The notes: a model not told the origin generated them from the letters alone. Positions 1-6,655 are shown, numbered from the stretch's first letter. The stretch is DNA of 11,143 nucleotides from Methylophilaceae bacterium UBA6140 (GCA_002423265.1 DIVE01000037.1:10181-21323), one strand, 5' to 3'. Program-made: numbers and translations.

Positions 1-1860
1 CGCCTGCTCGTAAAAATCCCACAGTTTGAGAAAGCCGATGAAATCCGAATGCTCGTCGGCAAACTTGCGGTGCGCCTGGTCGGCAGCGTCTCTCTTGTCC
101 ATCGGCCGCTCGCGCGGGTCCTGAATCGCCAGCGCGCTGGCGATGACGAGAATCTCCTTCAGACAATTTTCGCGCTTTGCCGCCAGAATCATGCGTGCCA
201 TGCGCGGATCGAGCGGCAGGCGCGCCAGTTGCCTGCCGATCTCGGTGATCTGGCGCTGCTGATCGACCGCGCCCAACTCCTGCAACAGTTGATAGCCATC
301 GTTGATCAGGCGCGAACTGGGTGCCTCAAGGAACGGGAAATCGGCGACATCGCCCAGACGCAGCGCCGCCATGCGCAGAATGACAGCGGCCAACGAGGAA
401 CGGAGAATTTCGGGGTCGGTGAATTCCGGCCGGTTGTTGAAATCCTCTTCCGAATAAAGCCGCACGCAGATACCGTTGGAAACACGGCCGCAACGGCCGG
501 CGCGCTGGCGGGCGGCCGCCTGCGAAATCTTCTCGATCTGCAGCTGCTCGACCTTGGTGCGCGGGCTGTAGCGATTGACGCGGGCAAGCCCGGCGTCGAT
601 GACGTATTTGATGCCGGGAACGGTCAGCGAGGTCTCGGCTACATTGGTCGCCAGCACGATGCGCGTGCGGTCGGCACGGCGGAAGATTTTCTGCTGGTCT
701 TCAATCGAAAGCCTGGCGAACAACGGCAGCACTTCGACATGGCGCAGCTTGGCGGAGCGCCCCTGGTACTTGCGCAGGTGGTCGGCCACATCGCGTATCT
801 CGCGCTCGCCCGGCAAAAACACCAGAATATCGCCGTCGCCCAGCCGCAACAGATCGTCGGCCGCATCGAGAATCGCCTCCTCGATCGCCTCTTCCTCCTC
901 GTCTTCCTGCAGCCAGCGCGCCTCGACGCGGGCCTTTCTTTTCACGCCCATGAGATCCTGTCCAAGAATCTCGAGATCGTCCTCATCTTCTTGAACATCC
1001 ACCTCTTTGGCCATGAAACCGGGTTTGCCCAAAGGCCGATAGCGGATCTCGACCGGATAGGTACGGCCGGAAACCTCGATCACCGGTGCATCGTTGAAGT
1101 GCCGGGAAAAACGCTCGGCGTCGATGGTGGCGGAGGTGACGATCACCTTGAGCTCGGGGCGCTTCGGTAGCAGCTGCTTGAGATACCCCAGGAGAAAGTC
1201 GATGTTGAGGCTGCGCTCGTGCGCCTCGTCGATGATGATGGTGTCGTAGGCGTTGAGAAAACGATCGCCCTGCGTCTCGGCCAGCAGAATGCCGTCAGTC
1301 ATCAGCTTGATGTAACTGCTGTGCGAGATTTTGTCGTTGAAACGCACCTTGTAACCGACTACTTCGCCCAGCGGAGAACCCAGCTCCTGCGCGATGCGCG
1401 ATGCGACCGAGCGGGCGGCGATGCGCCGCGGCTGCGTATGGCCGATCATGCCGCTGGCGCCACGGCCCAGTTCGAGACATATCTTGGGCAATTGCGTAGT
1501 CTTGCCGGAACCGGTCTCGCCGCAGACGATCACCACCTGGTGGTCGCGGATCGCCCCGGCAATCTCGGCGCGCTTGCCGCTGACCGGCAGCTCTTCCGGA
1601 TAGGCAGGCACCGGCAAAGCCGATTTTCTCTCCTGCAGCCGTGAACAGGATTCGCGGACCCGGGCCGCGATATCGCGCAGACTGTGCTCCACCGGCTTGC
1701 CCTGCTCGATCAGACCACGCGCCTGCTGCAGCCGCCTGCGCAGCACATGACGATCCGCCAGCATGCAGGCTGAGAGCTGCGATTCCAGCTGTCTGAGCAG
1801 ATTTTGCGCTGTAGACGTGGCTTGCGTGGAGGGAGAAGATGGGGAAGGTTTGCTGTTCAT
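1..1860 (-). CDS. hrpA: ATP-dependent RNA helicase HrpA (DEAH box), N-terminal part
   Basis: The frame is open from ATG at 1860 to the left edge (620 codons, no stop), so the C-terminal half lies outside; E. coli HrpA is about 1300 residues. Helicase motifs appear in order: Walker A GETGSGKT (residues 114-121, Lys120), DEAH (211-214), SAT (243-245), the motif V segment [13 protein letters not shown] and motif [10 protein letters not shown] (452-459). The segments IRDHQVVIV before the P-loop and [10 protein letters not shown] after motif III are typical of HrpA. HrpA unwinds RNA using ATP; in E. coli it is linked to mRNA processing and rescue of stalled ribosomes. An acidic stretch at about residues 279-316 is extra compared with the E. 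coli protein as I remember it. The start fits the E. coli N terminus (LLRQLES...DRHVLRRRL resembles LQQRLDS...DRLRFSRRL). It is transcribed away from the spacer at 1861-2001. Identity is very secure; only the missing C terminus is unseen. Confidence 0.96.
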   Translation of the reverse strand, partial: MNSKPSPSSPSTQATSTAQNLLRQLESQLSACMLADRHVLRRRLQQARGLIEQGKPVEHSLRDIAARVRESCSRLQERKSALPVPAYPEELPVSGKRAEIAGAIRDHQVVIVCGETGSGKTTQLPKICLELGRGASGMIGHTQPRRIAARSVASRIAQELGSPLGEVVGYKVRFNDKISHSSYIKLMTDGILLAETQGDRFLNAYDTIIIDEAHERSLNIDFLLGYLKQLLPKRPELKVIVTSATIDAERFSRHFNDAPVIEVSGRTYPVEIRYRPLGKPGFMAKEVDVQEDEDDLEILGQDLMGVKRKARVEARWLQEDEEEEAIEEAILDAADDLLRLGDGDILVFLPGEREIRDVADHLRKYQGRSAKLRHVEVLPLFARLSIEDQQKIFRRADRTRIVLATNVAETSLTVPGIKYVIDAGLARVNRYSPRTKVEQLQIEKISQAAARQRAGRCGRVSNGICVRLYSEEDFNNRPEFTDPEILRSSLAAVILRMAALRLGDVADFPFLEAPSSRLINDGYQLLQELGAVDQQRQITEIGRQLARLPLDPRMARMILAAKRENCLKEILVIASALAIQDPRERPMDKRDAADQAHRKFADEHSDFIGFLKLWDFYEQA

Positions 1861-1870
1861 CACAGGCGCG

Positions 1871-1879
1871 ATTTTAGCA
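1871..1879 (-). promoter_or_regulatory. Candidate extended -10 promoter of hrpA
   Basis: On the minus strand the sequence reads TG-C-TAAAAT, a good sigma70 extended -10 element, with no convincing -35 box. The -10 ends only ten bases before the hrpA ATG, so a start about seven bases downstream would give a leader of only a few bases. No Shine-Dalgarno sequence precedes the ATG. This agrees with a nearly leaderless transcript, but the promoter is predicted by eye only. Confidence 0.45.
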
Positions 1880-1939
1880 TGTACGTTACGGCAGCTCCCG
1901 GGTTGCGACGGTCCGCGCGCTTGCAAAGGAAAACCGTAT

Positions 1940-1972
1940 GGATTGCCGCGGGCTGCGCCCTCGCAAAGACGA
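1940..1972. repeat. Degenerate REP-like intergenic palindrome
   Basis: TTGC at 1943-1946 pairs with GCAA at 1962-1965, and inside it GGGC (1950-1953) pairs with GCCC (1957-1960) around a TGC loop, with a small internal mismatch. The flanks (GGATTGCC...CTCGCAAAGACG) resemble the short GC-rich palindromes scattered between genes in many proteobacteria. It lies between the nnr stop and the hrpA start, two genes read in the same direction. Only one copy is visible in this window, so repeat status is inferred from resemblance. Confidence 0.4.
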
Positions 1973-1985
1973 GCTTGAGGTAAAC

Positions 1986-1998
1986 CAGGGTTACCCTG
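1986..1998 (-). terminator. Weak hairpin just after nnr
   Basis: CAGGG (1986-1990) and CCCTG (1994-1998) are a perfect 5-bp inverted repeat with a 3-base loop, starting four bases after the nnr stop. There is no run of T after it on the minus strand, so a standard intrinsic terminator is doubtful. It may slow or end transcription before hrpA, or may mean nothing. Confidence 0.25.
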
Positions 1999-2001
1999 TG
2001 G

Positions 2002-3507
2002 TCAGAACTTGCTCCATTCCTGCCAGTGATTCACTAGGTGGCGCGCTTCCATCACCACTTCGCTGGCGGTCAGCCCGACCGGGCCCAACCCCTGCGACAC
2101 CAGCATATCGGCAGCCGCGCCGTGCAGATGCACGCCAAGCAGGACCGCCTGTTCGGCAGAAAGCCCTTGGGCAACGAAAGCCGCAATCATGCCGGCCAGC
2201 GCATCGCCCATACCGGCGCTGGCAAGCCCGGGGTTGCCGCTGTGATTGATCCACCAGCGGCCATCGGGCGCAGCGATGACGCTGCCGCAGCCCTTGAGCA
2301 CGGTGATCGCCCGATAATCCTGCGCGATGTTCAGCGCAGCGGCGATTCGATCCTGCTGCACCTCATTCACGCTGACACCCAGCATGCGGGCCGCCTCGCC
2401 CGGGTGCGGCGTGACGATGCTGACAGCTTCTCGTCCGGCACAGCGTTTTTTCAGCGCGTCTTTTTTCTGCGGATCAGCGGCGGCCAGCAGATTGAGCGCA
2501 TCGGCATCCAATATCAGCGTTGCCGGGTTGCTGATTGCGTTTGCCAACAGAGCGGCAGCCGTATCGCCGCAACCTATGCCCGGCCCGATCACCAGGCAGT
2601 CCAGAGCGACAAGCGCAGCCACACTGTCTGCATCGCGCAGCATCAGCTCCGGCATCATGACATCAAAAGCGGGTGCATCCGGCGCCAGCAATCCGGCATA
2701 GACCCGTCCGGCGCCCAGCAACAGTGCGGCTCTGGCCGCCAGTATTGCCGCGCCGCACATCTGCGTGGCGCCACCGATCACACCGACATTGCCGTAGCTG
2801 CCCTTGTTGGAATTCCTGCGGCGCGGTTGCAGCCAGCGGCTGACATCCTCCTGTTCCAGCAGATACCCGGCCGGCGCCTCCACGTTGGTCGTGCCCAACA
2901 TGTCGAGCACCACCGTTCCCGCATGGTCCGGGCCATCCAGCGTGAAGAGGCCGGGCTTGAGGCCGAGGAAAGTCATGGTCCAACCGGCTTTGACGGCACA
3001 ACCCATCACCCTGCCGCTGTCAGCGGACAGTCCGCTCGGTATGTCGATTGCCAGCACCTTGCTGCCGAGACGATTGATCTGCTCGACCAGTTCTGCAGGG
3101 CGGCCGCTGAGCGGCTTGCCGAGTCCGATGCCGAACAAGCCGTCGATCACCATATCCCACTCGCCGGCCGGGATGTCGGCCAGCAACTCGCCGCCTGATT
3201 GCTGCCAGCACCGGCAGGCAGCAGCTGCATCGGCAGGCAGCTTGTCGATATCGCCGCAGAACACCAGCGCGACGCGGTAAATATCCTGCAACAGCCTGGC
3301 TGCAACAAAAGCATCACCGCCATTGTTGCCCGGACCGGCAACCAGCAGGACCGACGACTGCACGTCGGGCAGCAAGGTCTGCACATAGTTGGCAATGGCC
3401 CGGCCCGCGCGTTCCATCAGCGGCTGGCCAGCGTGCGCCTGCTCCAGTTGGCGGAGATCAGCGGCAAGATAAAGCGGGGTGTGAAATTTCATCTGGTCTG
3501 GCTTCAT
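2002..3507 (-). CDS. nnr: Bifunctional NAD(P)HX epimerase / NAD(P)HX dehydratase
   Basis: This 501-residue protein repairs hydrated NADH and NADPH. The N-terminal YjeF_N domain (about 1-215) interconverts R- and S-NAD(P)HX; it shows GPGNNGGDA (58-66), IDGLFGIGLGKPLSG (121-135) and AIDIPSGL (153-160). The C-terminal ribokinase-like domain (about 225-495) dehydrates S-NAD(P)HX using a nucleotide. It shows KGSYGNVGVIGG (235-246), GPGIG (308-312), LDADALN (333-339), TPHPGE (366-371), KGCGSV (405-410) and GMGDAL (432-437), with the likely catalytic Asp435. Length and domain order match the fused E. coli YjeF (Nnr) type. ATG at 3507 follows the methyltransferase stop by six bases; a second ATG at 3492 (MKFHTPL) is possible. 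No clear Shine-Dalgarno is seen, so translation may be coupled to the upstream gene. In E. coli the neighbour is tsaE; here it is a methyltransferase. Confidence 0.95.
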   Translation of the reverse strand: MKPDQMKFHTPLYLAADLRQLEQAHAGQPLMERAGRAIANYVQTLLPDVQSSVLLVAGPGNNGGDAFVAARLLQDIYRVALVFCGDIDKLPADAAAACRCWQQSGGELLADIPAGEWDMVIDGLFGIGLGKPLSGRPAELVEQINRLGSKVLAIDIPSGLSADSGRVMGCAVKAGWTMTFLGLKPGLFTLDGPDHAGTVVLDMLGTTNVEAPAGYLLEQEDVSRWLQPRRRNSNKGSYGNVGVIGGATQMCGAAILAARAALLLGAGRVYAGLLAPDAPAFDVMMPELMLRDADSVAALVALDCLVIGPGIGCGDTAAALLANAISNPATLILDADALNLLAAADPQKKDALKKRCAGREAVSIVTPHPGEAARMLGVSVNEVQQDRIAAALNIAQDYRAITVLKGCGSVIAAPDGRWWINHSGNPGLASAGMGDALAGMIAAFVAQGLSAEQAVLLGVHLHGAAADMLVSQGLGPVGLTASEVVMEARHLVNHWQEWSKF

Positions 3508-3526
3508 ACGGGTTCATACGGGTTCA
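3503..3526. repeat. 10-bp tandem duplication at the methyltransferase/nnr junction
   Basis: TTCATACGGG occurs at 3503-3512 and again at 3513-3522, followed by TTCA (2.4 units). On the minus strand each unit holds CCCGTATGAA. The distal unit contains the methyltransferase TGA, the proximal unit the nnr ATG. With one unit removed, stop and start would overlap as ATGA, the common coupled junction; the ten extra bases changed that into a six-base gap. Confidence 0.85.
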
Positions 3527-4341
3527 AGAAATCTGGCGCGCAACTCCTCCAGATTGAGTTCATGCAGAATCTGCTCCAGCCTTTGCCGGGCGTTCTTGCG
3601 CGGGTTGTTGTTGTAGCGGGCGATCATCAGCTCGTTCTTCATCGAGTGCTCCCAGCCCACCAGCTCGGTGACCGTCACCTGATAGCCGTGCGCCTCCAGT
3701 TGCAGGCAGCGCAGCACATTGGTGATCTGGCTGCCGAATTCGCGCGTGTGAATCGGATGGCGCCAGATTTCGGACAACGGCGTCTTTCCGAACGACTCGT
3801 TCTTGTGGCGCCGCAGCACTTCGGCCACCTCAGCCTGGCAGCAAGGCACCAGCACCATGAATTTCGCCTGCTTCTGCAAACCGAAACGGATGGCGTCATC
3901 AGTGGCGGTATTGCAGGCATGCAAGGCAGTGACGATATCGACACGCTGCGGCAAATCCTGCGAGCTGATCGACTCCTCCACGCTCAAATGCATGAACTGC
4001 ATGCGGGCAAACCCCAACTGCTGTGCTAGCTCGCGCGACTTCTGCACCAGCTCGGCACGCGTCTCGATGCCGATGATACGACCGCTCTGACGCTGCTTCA
4101 TGAAAAGATCGTAGAGGATAAAACCGAGGTAGGACTTGCCGGCGCCGTGATCCACCAGCACAGCCTCGGGATTCTCCGCCATCACCTCTTCCAGCAAAGG
4201 CTCGATGAAATGATAGAGATGATAGACCTGCTTCAGTTTGCGGCGGCTATCCTGATTGAGCTTGCCGTCGCGCGTCAGGATATGCAGCGCCTTCAACAGC
4301 TCGATCGACTGGTTGGGCTTGATTTCCGGAATAAGTGTCAT
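3514..4341 (-). CDS. Class I SAM-dependent methyltransferase, substrate unknown
   Basis: The 275-residue protein has a Rossmann-type SAM-binding motif I, VDHGAGKSYLG (63-73), an acidic residue ending strand 2 in GIETR (Glu93), then ALHACNTATDDAI (139-151) and VPCCQAEV (165-172). DHGAGKSYLG together with HAC-NTATD and PCC resembles the Methyltransf_32 family (PF13679), which includes GSTCD- and METTL25-like proteins; the family name is my recognition and was not searched. Many members are uncharacterised, so the substrate (RNA, protein or small molecule) cannot be stated. The C-terminal tail (247-275) is charged and probably helical. It has no signal peptide or membrane segment, so it should be cytoplasmic. 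It is the first gene of a unit with nnr and diverges from ylqF. ATG at 4341 is the only good start; no clear Shine-Dalgarno precedes it. Confidence 0.85.
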   Translation of the reverse strand: MTLIPEIKPNQSIELLKALHILTRDGKLNQDSRRKLKQVYHLYHFIEPLLEEVMAENPEAVLVDHGAGKSYLGFILYDLFMKQRQSGRIIGIETRAELVQKSRELAQQLGFARMQFMHLSVEESISSQDLPQRVDIVTALHACNTATDDAIRFGLQKQAKFMVLVPCCQAEVAEVLRRHKNESFGKTPLSEIWRHPIHTREFGSQITNVLRCLQLEAHGYQVTVTELVGWEHSMKNELMIARYNNNPRKNARQRLEQILHELNLEELRARFLEPV

Positions 4342-4344
4342 GGC

Positions 4345-4354
4345 GTTAGTTTAA
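4345..4354 (-). promoter_or_regulatory. Possible -10 element before the methyltransferase
   Basis: On the minus strand TTAAACTAAC lies three bases before the ATG at 4341. The same ten bases occur at 7292-7301, upstream of dhaL. TAAACT is a poor-to-fair -10 hexamer and no -35 box is clear. If it is real, the methyltransferase transcript would start almost at the ATG. The call rests on the shared ten bases and position only. Confidence 0.25.
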
Positions 4355-4355
4355 C

Positions 4356-4373
4356 CGAGGCCTGCCCGCCTCG
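4356..4373. other. Small GC-rich hairpin in the divergent promoter region
   Basis: CGAGGC (4356-4361) and GCCTCG (4368-4373) form a perfect 6-bp inverted repeat with a 6-base loop. It lies between the methyltransferase start and the ylqF promoter candidate, where a regulator could reach both. No regulator family is recognised; a chance palindrome is possible. Confidence 0.4.
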
Positions 4374-4378
4374 CACGA

Positions 4379-4387
4379 TGTTAGAAT
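4379..4387 (+). promoter_or_regulatory. Candidate extended -10 promoter of ylqF
   Basis: TG-T-TAGAAT matches an extended -10 element with one mismatch in the hexamer. No good -35 is found at the usual distance, as expected for extended -10 promoters. Transcription would start near 4394, giving a leader of about 156 bases that includes all three related segments described at 4412-4548. This is an eye prediction. Confidence 0.45.
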
Positions 4388-4411
4388 GCGGCATACAGCC
4401 ACTACATGACG

Positions 4412-4548
4412 ATTTTGGTTTTGAAGAAAGCGATCCAAGGGTGTTTCCTCTTCAAAATCAAAAATGGCAAGAAGGCGAGCCGCTGACAGTGCTAATAGCA
4501 CGGCAAGGCGATGCCGACATAGCAAGTTTTGATTTTCAAGAGGAAAAC
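4412..4548 (+). promoter_or_regulatory. ylqF leader with mutually exclusive hairpins over the RBS
   Basis: Three segments are related. Segment A (4413-4427, TTTTGGTTTTGAAGA) is complementary to A' (4449-4463, TCTTCAAAATCAAAA) over 15 positions, one being G-U in RNA. A' in the longer form 4444-4463 is also complementary to A'' (4527-4547, TTTTGATTTTCAAGAGG and following bases) over about 20 positions with one mismatch and one bulged base. A' cannot pair with both. A'' contains the ylqF Shine-Dalgarno sequence, so A'-A'' pairing would hide it and A-A' pairing would free it. Between A' and A'' lie a small hairpin (GTGCT 4489-4493 with AGCAC 4497-4501) and two imperfect copies of GGCAA(GAA)GGCGA-GCCG..GACA (4466-4488, 4502-4519). 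The sequence complementarity is certain; a regulatory role is inferred, and a mobile intergenic repeat (4443-4548) is the alternative. Confidence 0.55.
4538..4544 (+). promoter_or_regulatory. Ribosome binding site of ylqF
   Basis: AAGAGGA lies six bases (counted from the end of GAGG) before ATG at 4550. This spacing favours that ATG over the in-frame TTG at 4529, which has no Shine-Dalgarno. The site lies inside the right arm of the inverted repeat 4443-4548. Confidence 0.75.
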
Positions 4549-4549
4549 A

Positions 4550-5461
4550 ATGGCGATTCAGTGGTATCCGGGCCACATGACCCAAGCCCGCAAGAAAGCG
4601 GCCGAAACCATGGAGTTCATCGACGTGGTGATCGAGGTGCTGGACGCACGCGTGCCGGAGGCGAGCCATAACCCGATGATCGAGGAAATGCGCTTGTTCC
4701 GCCAGCGGCCGAATCTGAAGATACTGAACAAGGCCGATCTGGCCGATCCGGATGCGACACAAGCCTGGTTGCATTATTTCAACCAGCAGGAGGGTGTCAG
4801 GGCGGTTGCGCTGTCGTGCAAGAAACCGGGCGATGCCAAAAAAATCCCGGGGCTTTGTCAACAACTGGCGCCGCATCGCGGGACCCATTTGAAGCCTTTG
4901 CGCATGATGATCATGGGCATTCCCAACGTCGGCAAATCAACACTGATGAACGCACTGCTCAACCGCAGGATTGCCAAGGTCGGCGACGAGCCGGCGGTGA
5001 CCAAATCGCAACAGCGTTTCGACCTGAGCGAGACCATGAGCATTACCGATACGCCGGGCATGATGTGGCCGAAGATCGCCTATGAATCGGATGGTTACAT
5101 GCTGGCAGCGAGCCATGCCATCGGCCGCAACGCGGTGATCGACGAGGATGTGGCGCTGTTTCTGGCGGAGATATTGCTCGAACGCTACCCCGCCCTGCTC
5201 AATGCCCGCTACAAGATCGATTGCGGCAGCATGGACAATGTCGACCTGTTGGAAGCGGTCGCCAAACGGCGCGGCTACCGGCTCAAGGGCGGCGAATTCG
5301 ACATGGAAAAAACTGCGATGGCGTTTCTGGTTGATTACCGTAGCGGCGCGCTCGGCCGCATCAGTCTGGAGACGCCGGAATCGCGCCAGCACATGATAGC
5401 GCGCGTGGCGCGACAGCTCGAAGCCGAGAACGAAGCGCCGGCCACCGATTATCTGGATTAA
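4550..5461 (+). CDS. ylqF: Ribosome biogenesis GTPase YlqF (RbgA family)
   Basis: The 303-residue protein is a circularly permuted GTPase: G4 comes first (NKAD, 60-63), then a G5-like SCKKPGDAKKI segment, then G1 GIPNVGKST (123-131), G2 near Thr151 (PAVTKSQQ) and G3 DTPG (167-170). It opens with MAIQWYPGHM, the family hallmark. B. subtilis RbgA acts in late assembly of the large ribosomal subunit; the same role is expected here but not shown. The C-terminal part (about 185-300) holds the helical region that in RbgA contacts rRNA. ATG at 4550 is chosen because it begins the family signature and has a proper Shine-Dalgarno; an in-frame TTG at 4529 would add seven residues without support. It stands alone, diverging from the methyltransferase and converging with dhaK, and has palindromic repeats on both sides. 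Confidence 0.95.
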   Translation: MAIQWYPGHMTQARKKAAETMEFIDVVIEVLDARVPEASHNPMIEEMRLFRQRPNLKILNKADLADPDATQAWLHYFNQQEGVRAVALSCKKPGDAKKIPGLCQQLAPHRGTHLKPLRMMIMGIPNVGKSTLMNALLNRRIAKVGDEPAVTKSQQRFDLSETMSITDTPGMMWPKIAYESDGYMLAASHAIGRNAVIDEDVALFLAEILLERYPALLNARYKIDCGSMDNVDLLEAVAKRRGYRLKGGEFDMEKTAMAFLVDYRSGALGRISLETPESRQHMIARVARQLEAENEAPATDYLD

Positions 5462-5508
5462 TCAGTCTCGATTGATCTCCGGTACGACAATATCTTGAAA
5501 ACCACAGG

Positions 5509-5540
5509 ATTCCGGATAACCGCTTCGCAGTTTCCGGAAT
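5509..5540. repeat. Inverted repeat downstream of ylqF
   Basis: ATTCCGGA (5509-5516) and TCCGGAAT (5533-5540) form a perfect 8-bp stem around a 16-base centre holding a small GC-TTC-GC hairpin. The outer sequence GGATTCCGG...CCGGAATGAC resembles widespread proteobacterial intergenic palindromes. It starts 48 bases after the ylqF stop. No T-run follows, so it may act as a 3' stabilising or weak terminating structure. Confidence 0.5.
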
Positions 5541-5551
5541 GACATCAGAGT

Positions 5552-5658
5552 TTAAGAAAGCGCTGATTTATTCGGTTTTGTCGTTCCGGCGCAGGCCGGA
5601 ACCCAGTTAAATAAATACCGGCTTGCCCGGCATGACGAATAAATCAGTGCTTTCTTAA
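5552..5658. repeat. 107-bp MITE-like palindromic element
   Basis: The ends are 23-bp inverted repeats, 5552-5574 and 5636-5658, with one mismatch (outer parts TTAAGAAAGCGCTG and CAGTGCTTTCTTAA). Inside are two further palindromes: GTTCCGGC (5583-5590) with GCCGGAAC (5595-5602), a perfect 8-bp stem, and CCGG (5618-5621) with CCGG (5627-5630). The internal halves are also roughly complementary (GTCGTTCCGG against CCGGCATGACG), so the whole element can fold as one long hairpin. It encodes no protein. Both ends begin with TTAA, which could be a target duplication or part of the arm. The dhaK stop codon lies in the right arm. The size and ends fit a miniature inverted-repeat element; no transposase is in the window. 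Confidence 0.7.
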
Positions 5659-6643
5659 CACCCCCAGCGAAGGGCGGCGGTATGCACCGGACTATCCCAG
5701 TGCTGTTTGATCTCGTCGTCCAGCACGCACACCGTCACTGAAGCACCGGCCATGTCCAGCGCGGTGGTGTAGTTGCCGACCAGCGAACGGACGACGCTGA
5801 GGCCGTGCGCCGCAAGCAGTTTTGCCGCACTGTGGTAGAGCAGGTAAAGCTGCATGGAAGGCGTTGCGCCAAACCCGTTGATCATCAGCAATACTTCGCT
5901 GCCCGCAGCCGGTTTCAGGTCTTGCAGAATCGGGTTGACCAGATCGGCGACAATCTCGTCGGCAGTACGCAGGCCTCCCGTCTGCGCCCCGGTTCACCAT
6001 GAATGCCGACCCCCATTTCCAGCTCGCTGTCGCCGATATCGAAAGTCGGTCTGCCCGCTGCCGGTACGGTACAGCTGGTCAGCGCCACCCCCATGGAAGC
6101 CGTGCGCTGGTTGACTTTGTCGCCGAGCGCCTTGCAGGCGGCAAGGTCGGCACCGGCCTCGGCCAGGCTGCCGACACATTTCTCGACGAGAACGGTGCCG
6201 GCGACGCCGCGACGACCGGTGGTCCAGGTCGAGTTTTCCACGGCAACGTCGTCGCTGGTCAAAACGGTCGCGCTCTCGAACGGCAGCATTTCGGCCGCCA
6301 TTTCAAAATTCATCACATCGCCGGCGTAATTCTTGACGATGAACAGCACGCCCTTGCCGGATTCCACAGCTTCTGCGGCAGCCAGCATCTGGTCCGGCGT
6401 CGGCGAGGTGAAGACGTGACCAGGACAGGCCGCATCGAGCATGCCGCGGCCGATAAACCCGGTATGCAGCGGCTCGTGACCGGAGCCGCCACCGGAAATC
6501 AACGCAACCTTGTTGCCGGCTTTTTTTGCCCGTGTCAGGTAATGCGGGTCGAGCTGCAGACTGACCAGATCGCGATGCGCGGCAGCAAAACCGGAAAGAC
6601 TCTCGGTCAGCAGGTTTTCGACATCATTAACGAATATTTTCAT
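5655..6643 (-). pseudogene. dhaK: Dihydroxyacetone kinase subunit DhaK, frameshifted
   Basis: DhaK binds dihydroxyacetone covalently through a histidine. From ATG at 6643 the first frame gives MKIFVNDVENLLTESLSGFAA, the sugar-phosphate-site GGGSGHEPLH (51-60) and the substrate histidine His215 in GVGIHGEPG. It then leaves the family and stops at 5915 after 242 codons. The true C terminus continues in another frame (GLRTADEIVADLVNPILQ..LLMINGFGATP..GNYTTALDMAG..WDSPVHTAALRWGC) to TAA at 5655. One extra G in the run at 5987-5990 would restore a protein of about 329 residues, the normal DhaK size. Every conserved block is otherwise intact, so the lesion is very recent or a sequencing error; programmed frameshifting is unlikely because no slippery heptamer is seen. 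It follows dhaL by ten bases with a strong Shine-Dalgarno. The stop codon is supplied by the adjoining repeat. Confidence 0.85.
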
Positions 6644-6655
6644 GGTGTTCTCCTT
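6644..6655 (-). promoter_or_regulatory. Ribosome binding site of dhaK
   Basis: AAGGAGAACACC precedes the dhaK ATG, with AGGAG six bases from it and overlapping the dhaL TAA. Stop and Shine-Dalgarno overlap, so dhaK and dhaL are probably translated from one message. Confidence 0.85.

Noticed and set aside
49..1170. Long plus-strand open frame of 373 codons
   Set aside because: It is antisense to hrpA, whose minus-strand frame carries all DEAH helicase motifs and runs off the left edge; the plus frame has no recognisable domain.
2038..4029. Plus-strand open frames opposite nnr and the methyltransferase
   Set aside because: Both minus-strand genes are fully supported by family motifs; the opposite frames show no domain and no ribosome binding sites.
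4529..4549. TTG start adding seven residues to YlqF
   Set aside because: The family begins with MAIQWYPGHM, and the Shine-Dalgarno at 4538-4544 serves the ATG at 4550 and would itself lie inside the longer frame.
4346..4888. Minus-strand open frame of 180 codons crossing the ylqF start
   Set aside because: It overlaps the well-supported ylqF start and its leader, and resembles no protein.
5987..5990. Programmed ribosomal frameshifting in dhaK
   Set aside because: The site is a short run of four G's without a slippery heptamer or an evident downstream structure, and DhaK is not known to be frameshifted; mutation or read error is simpler.
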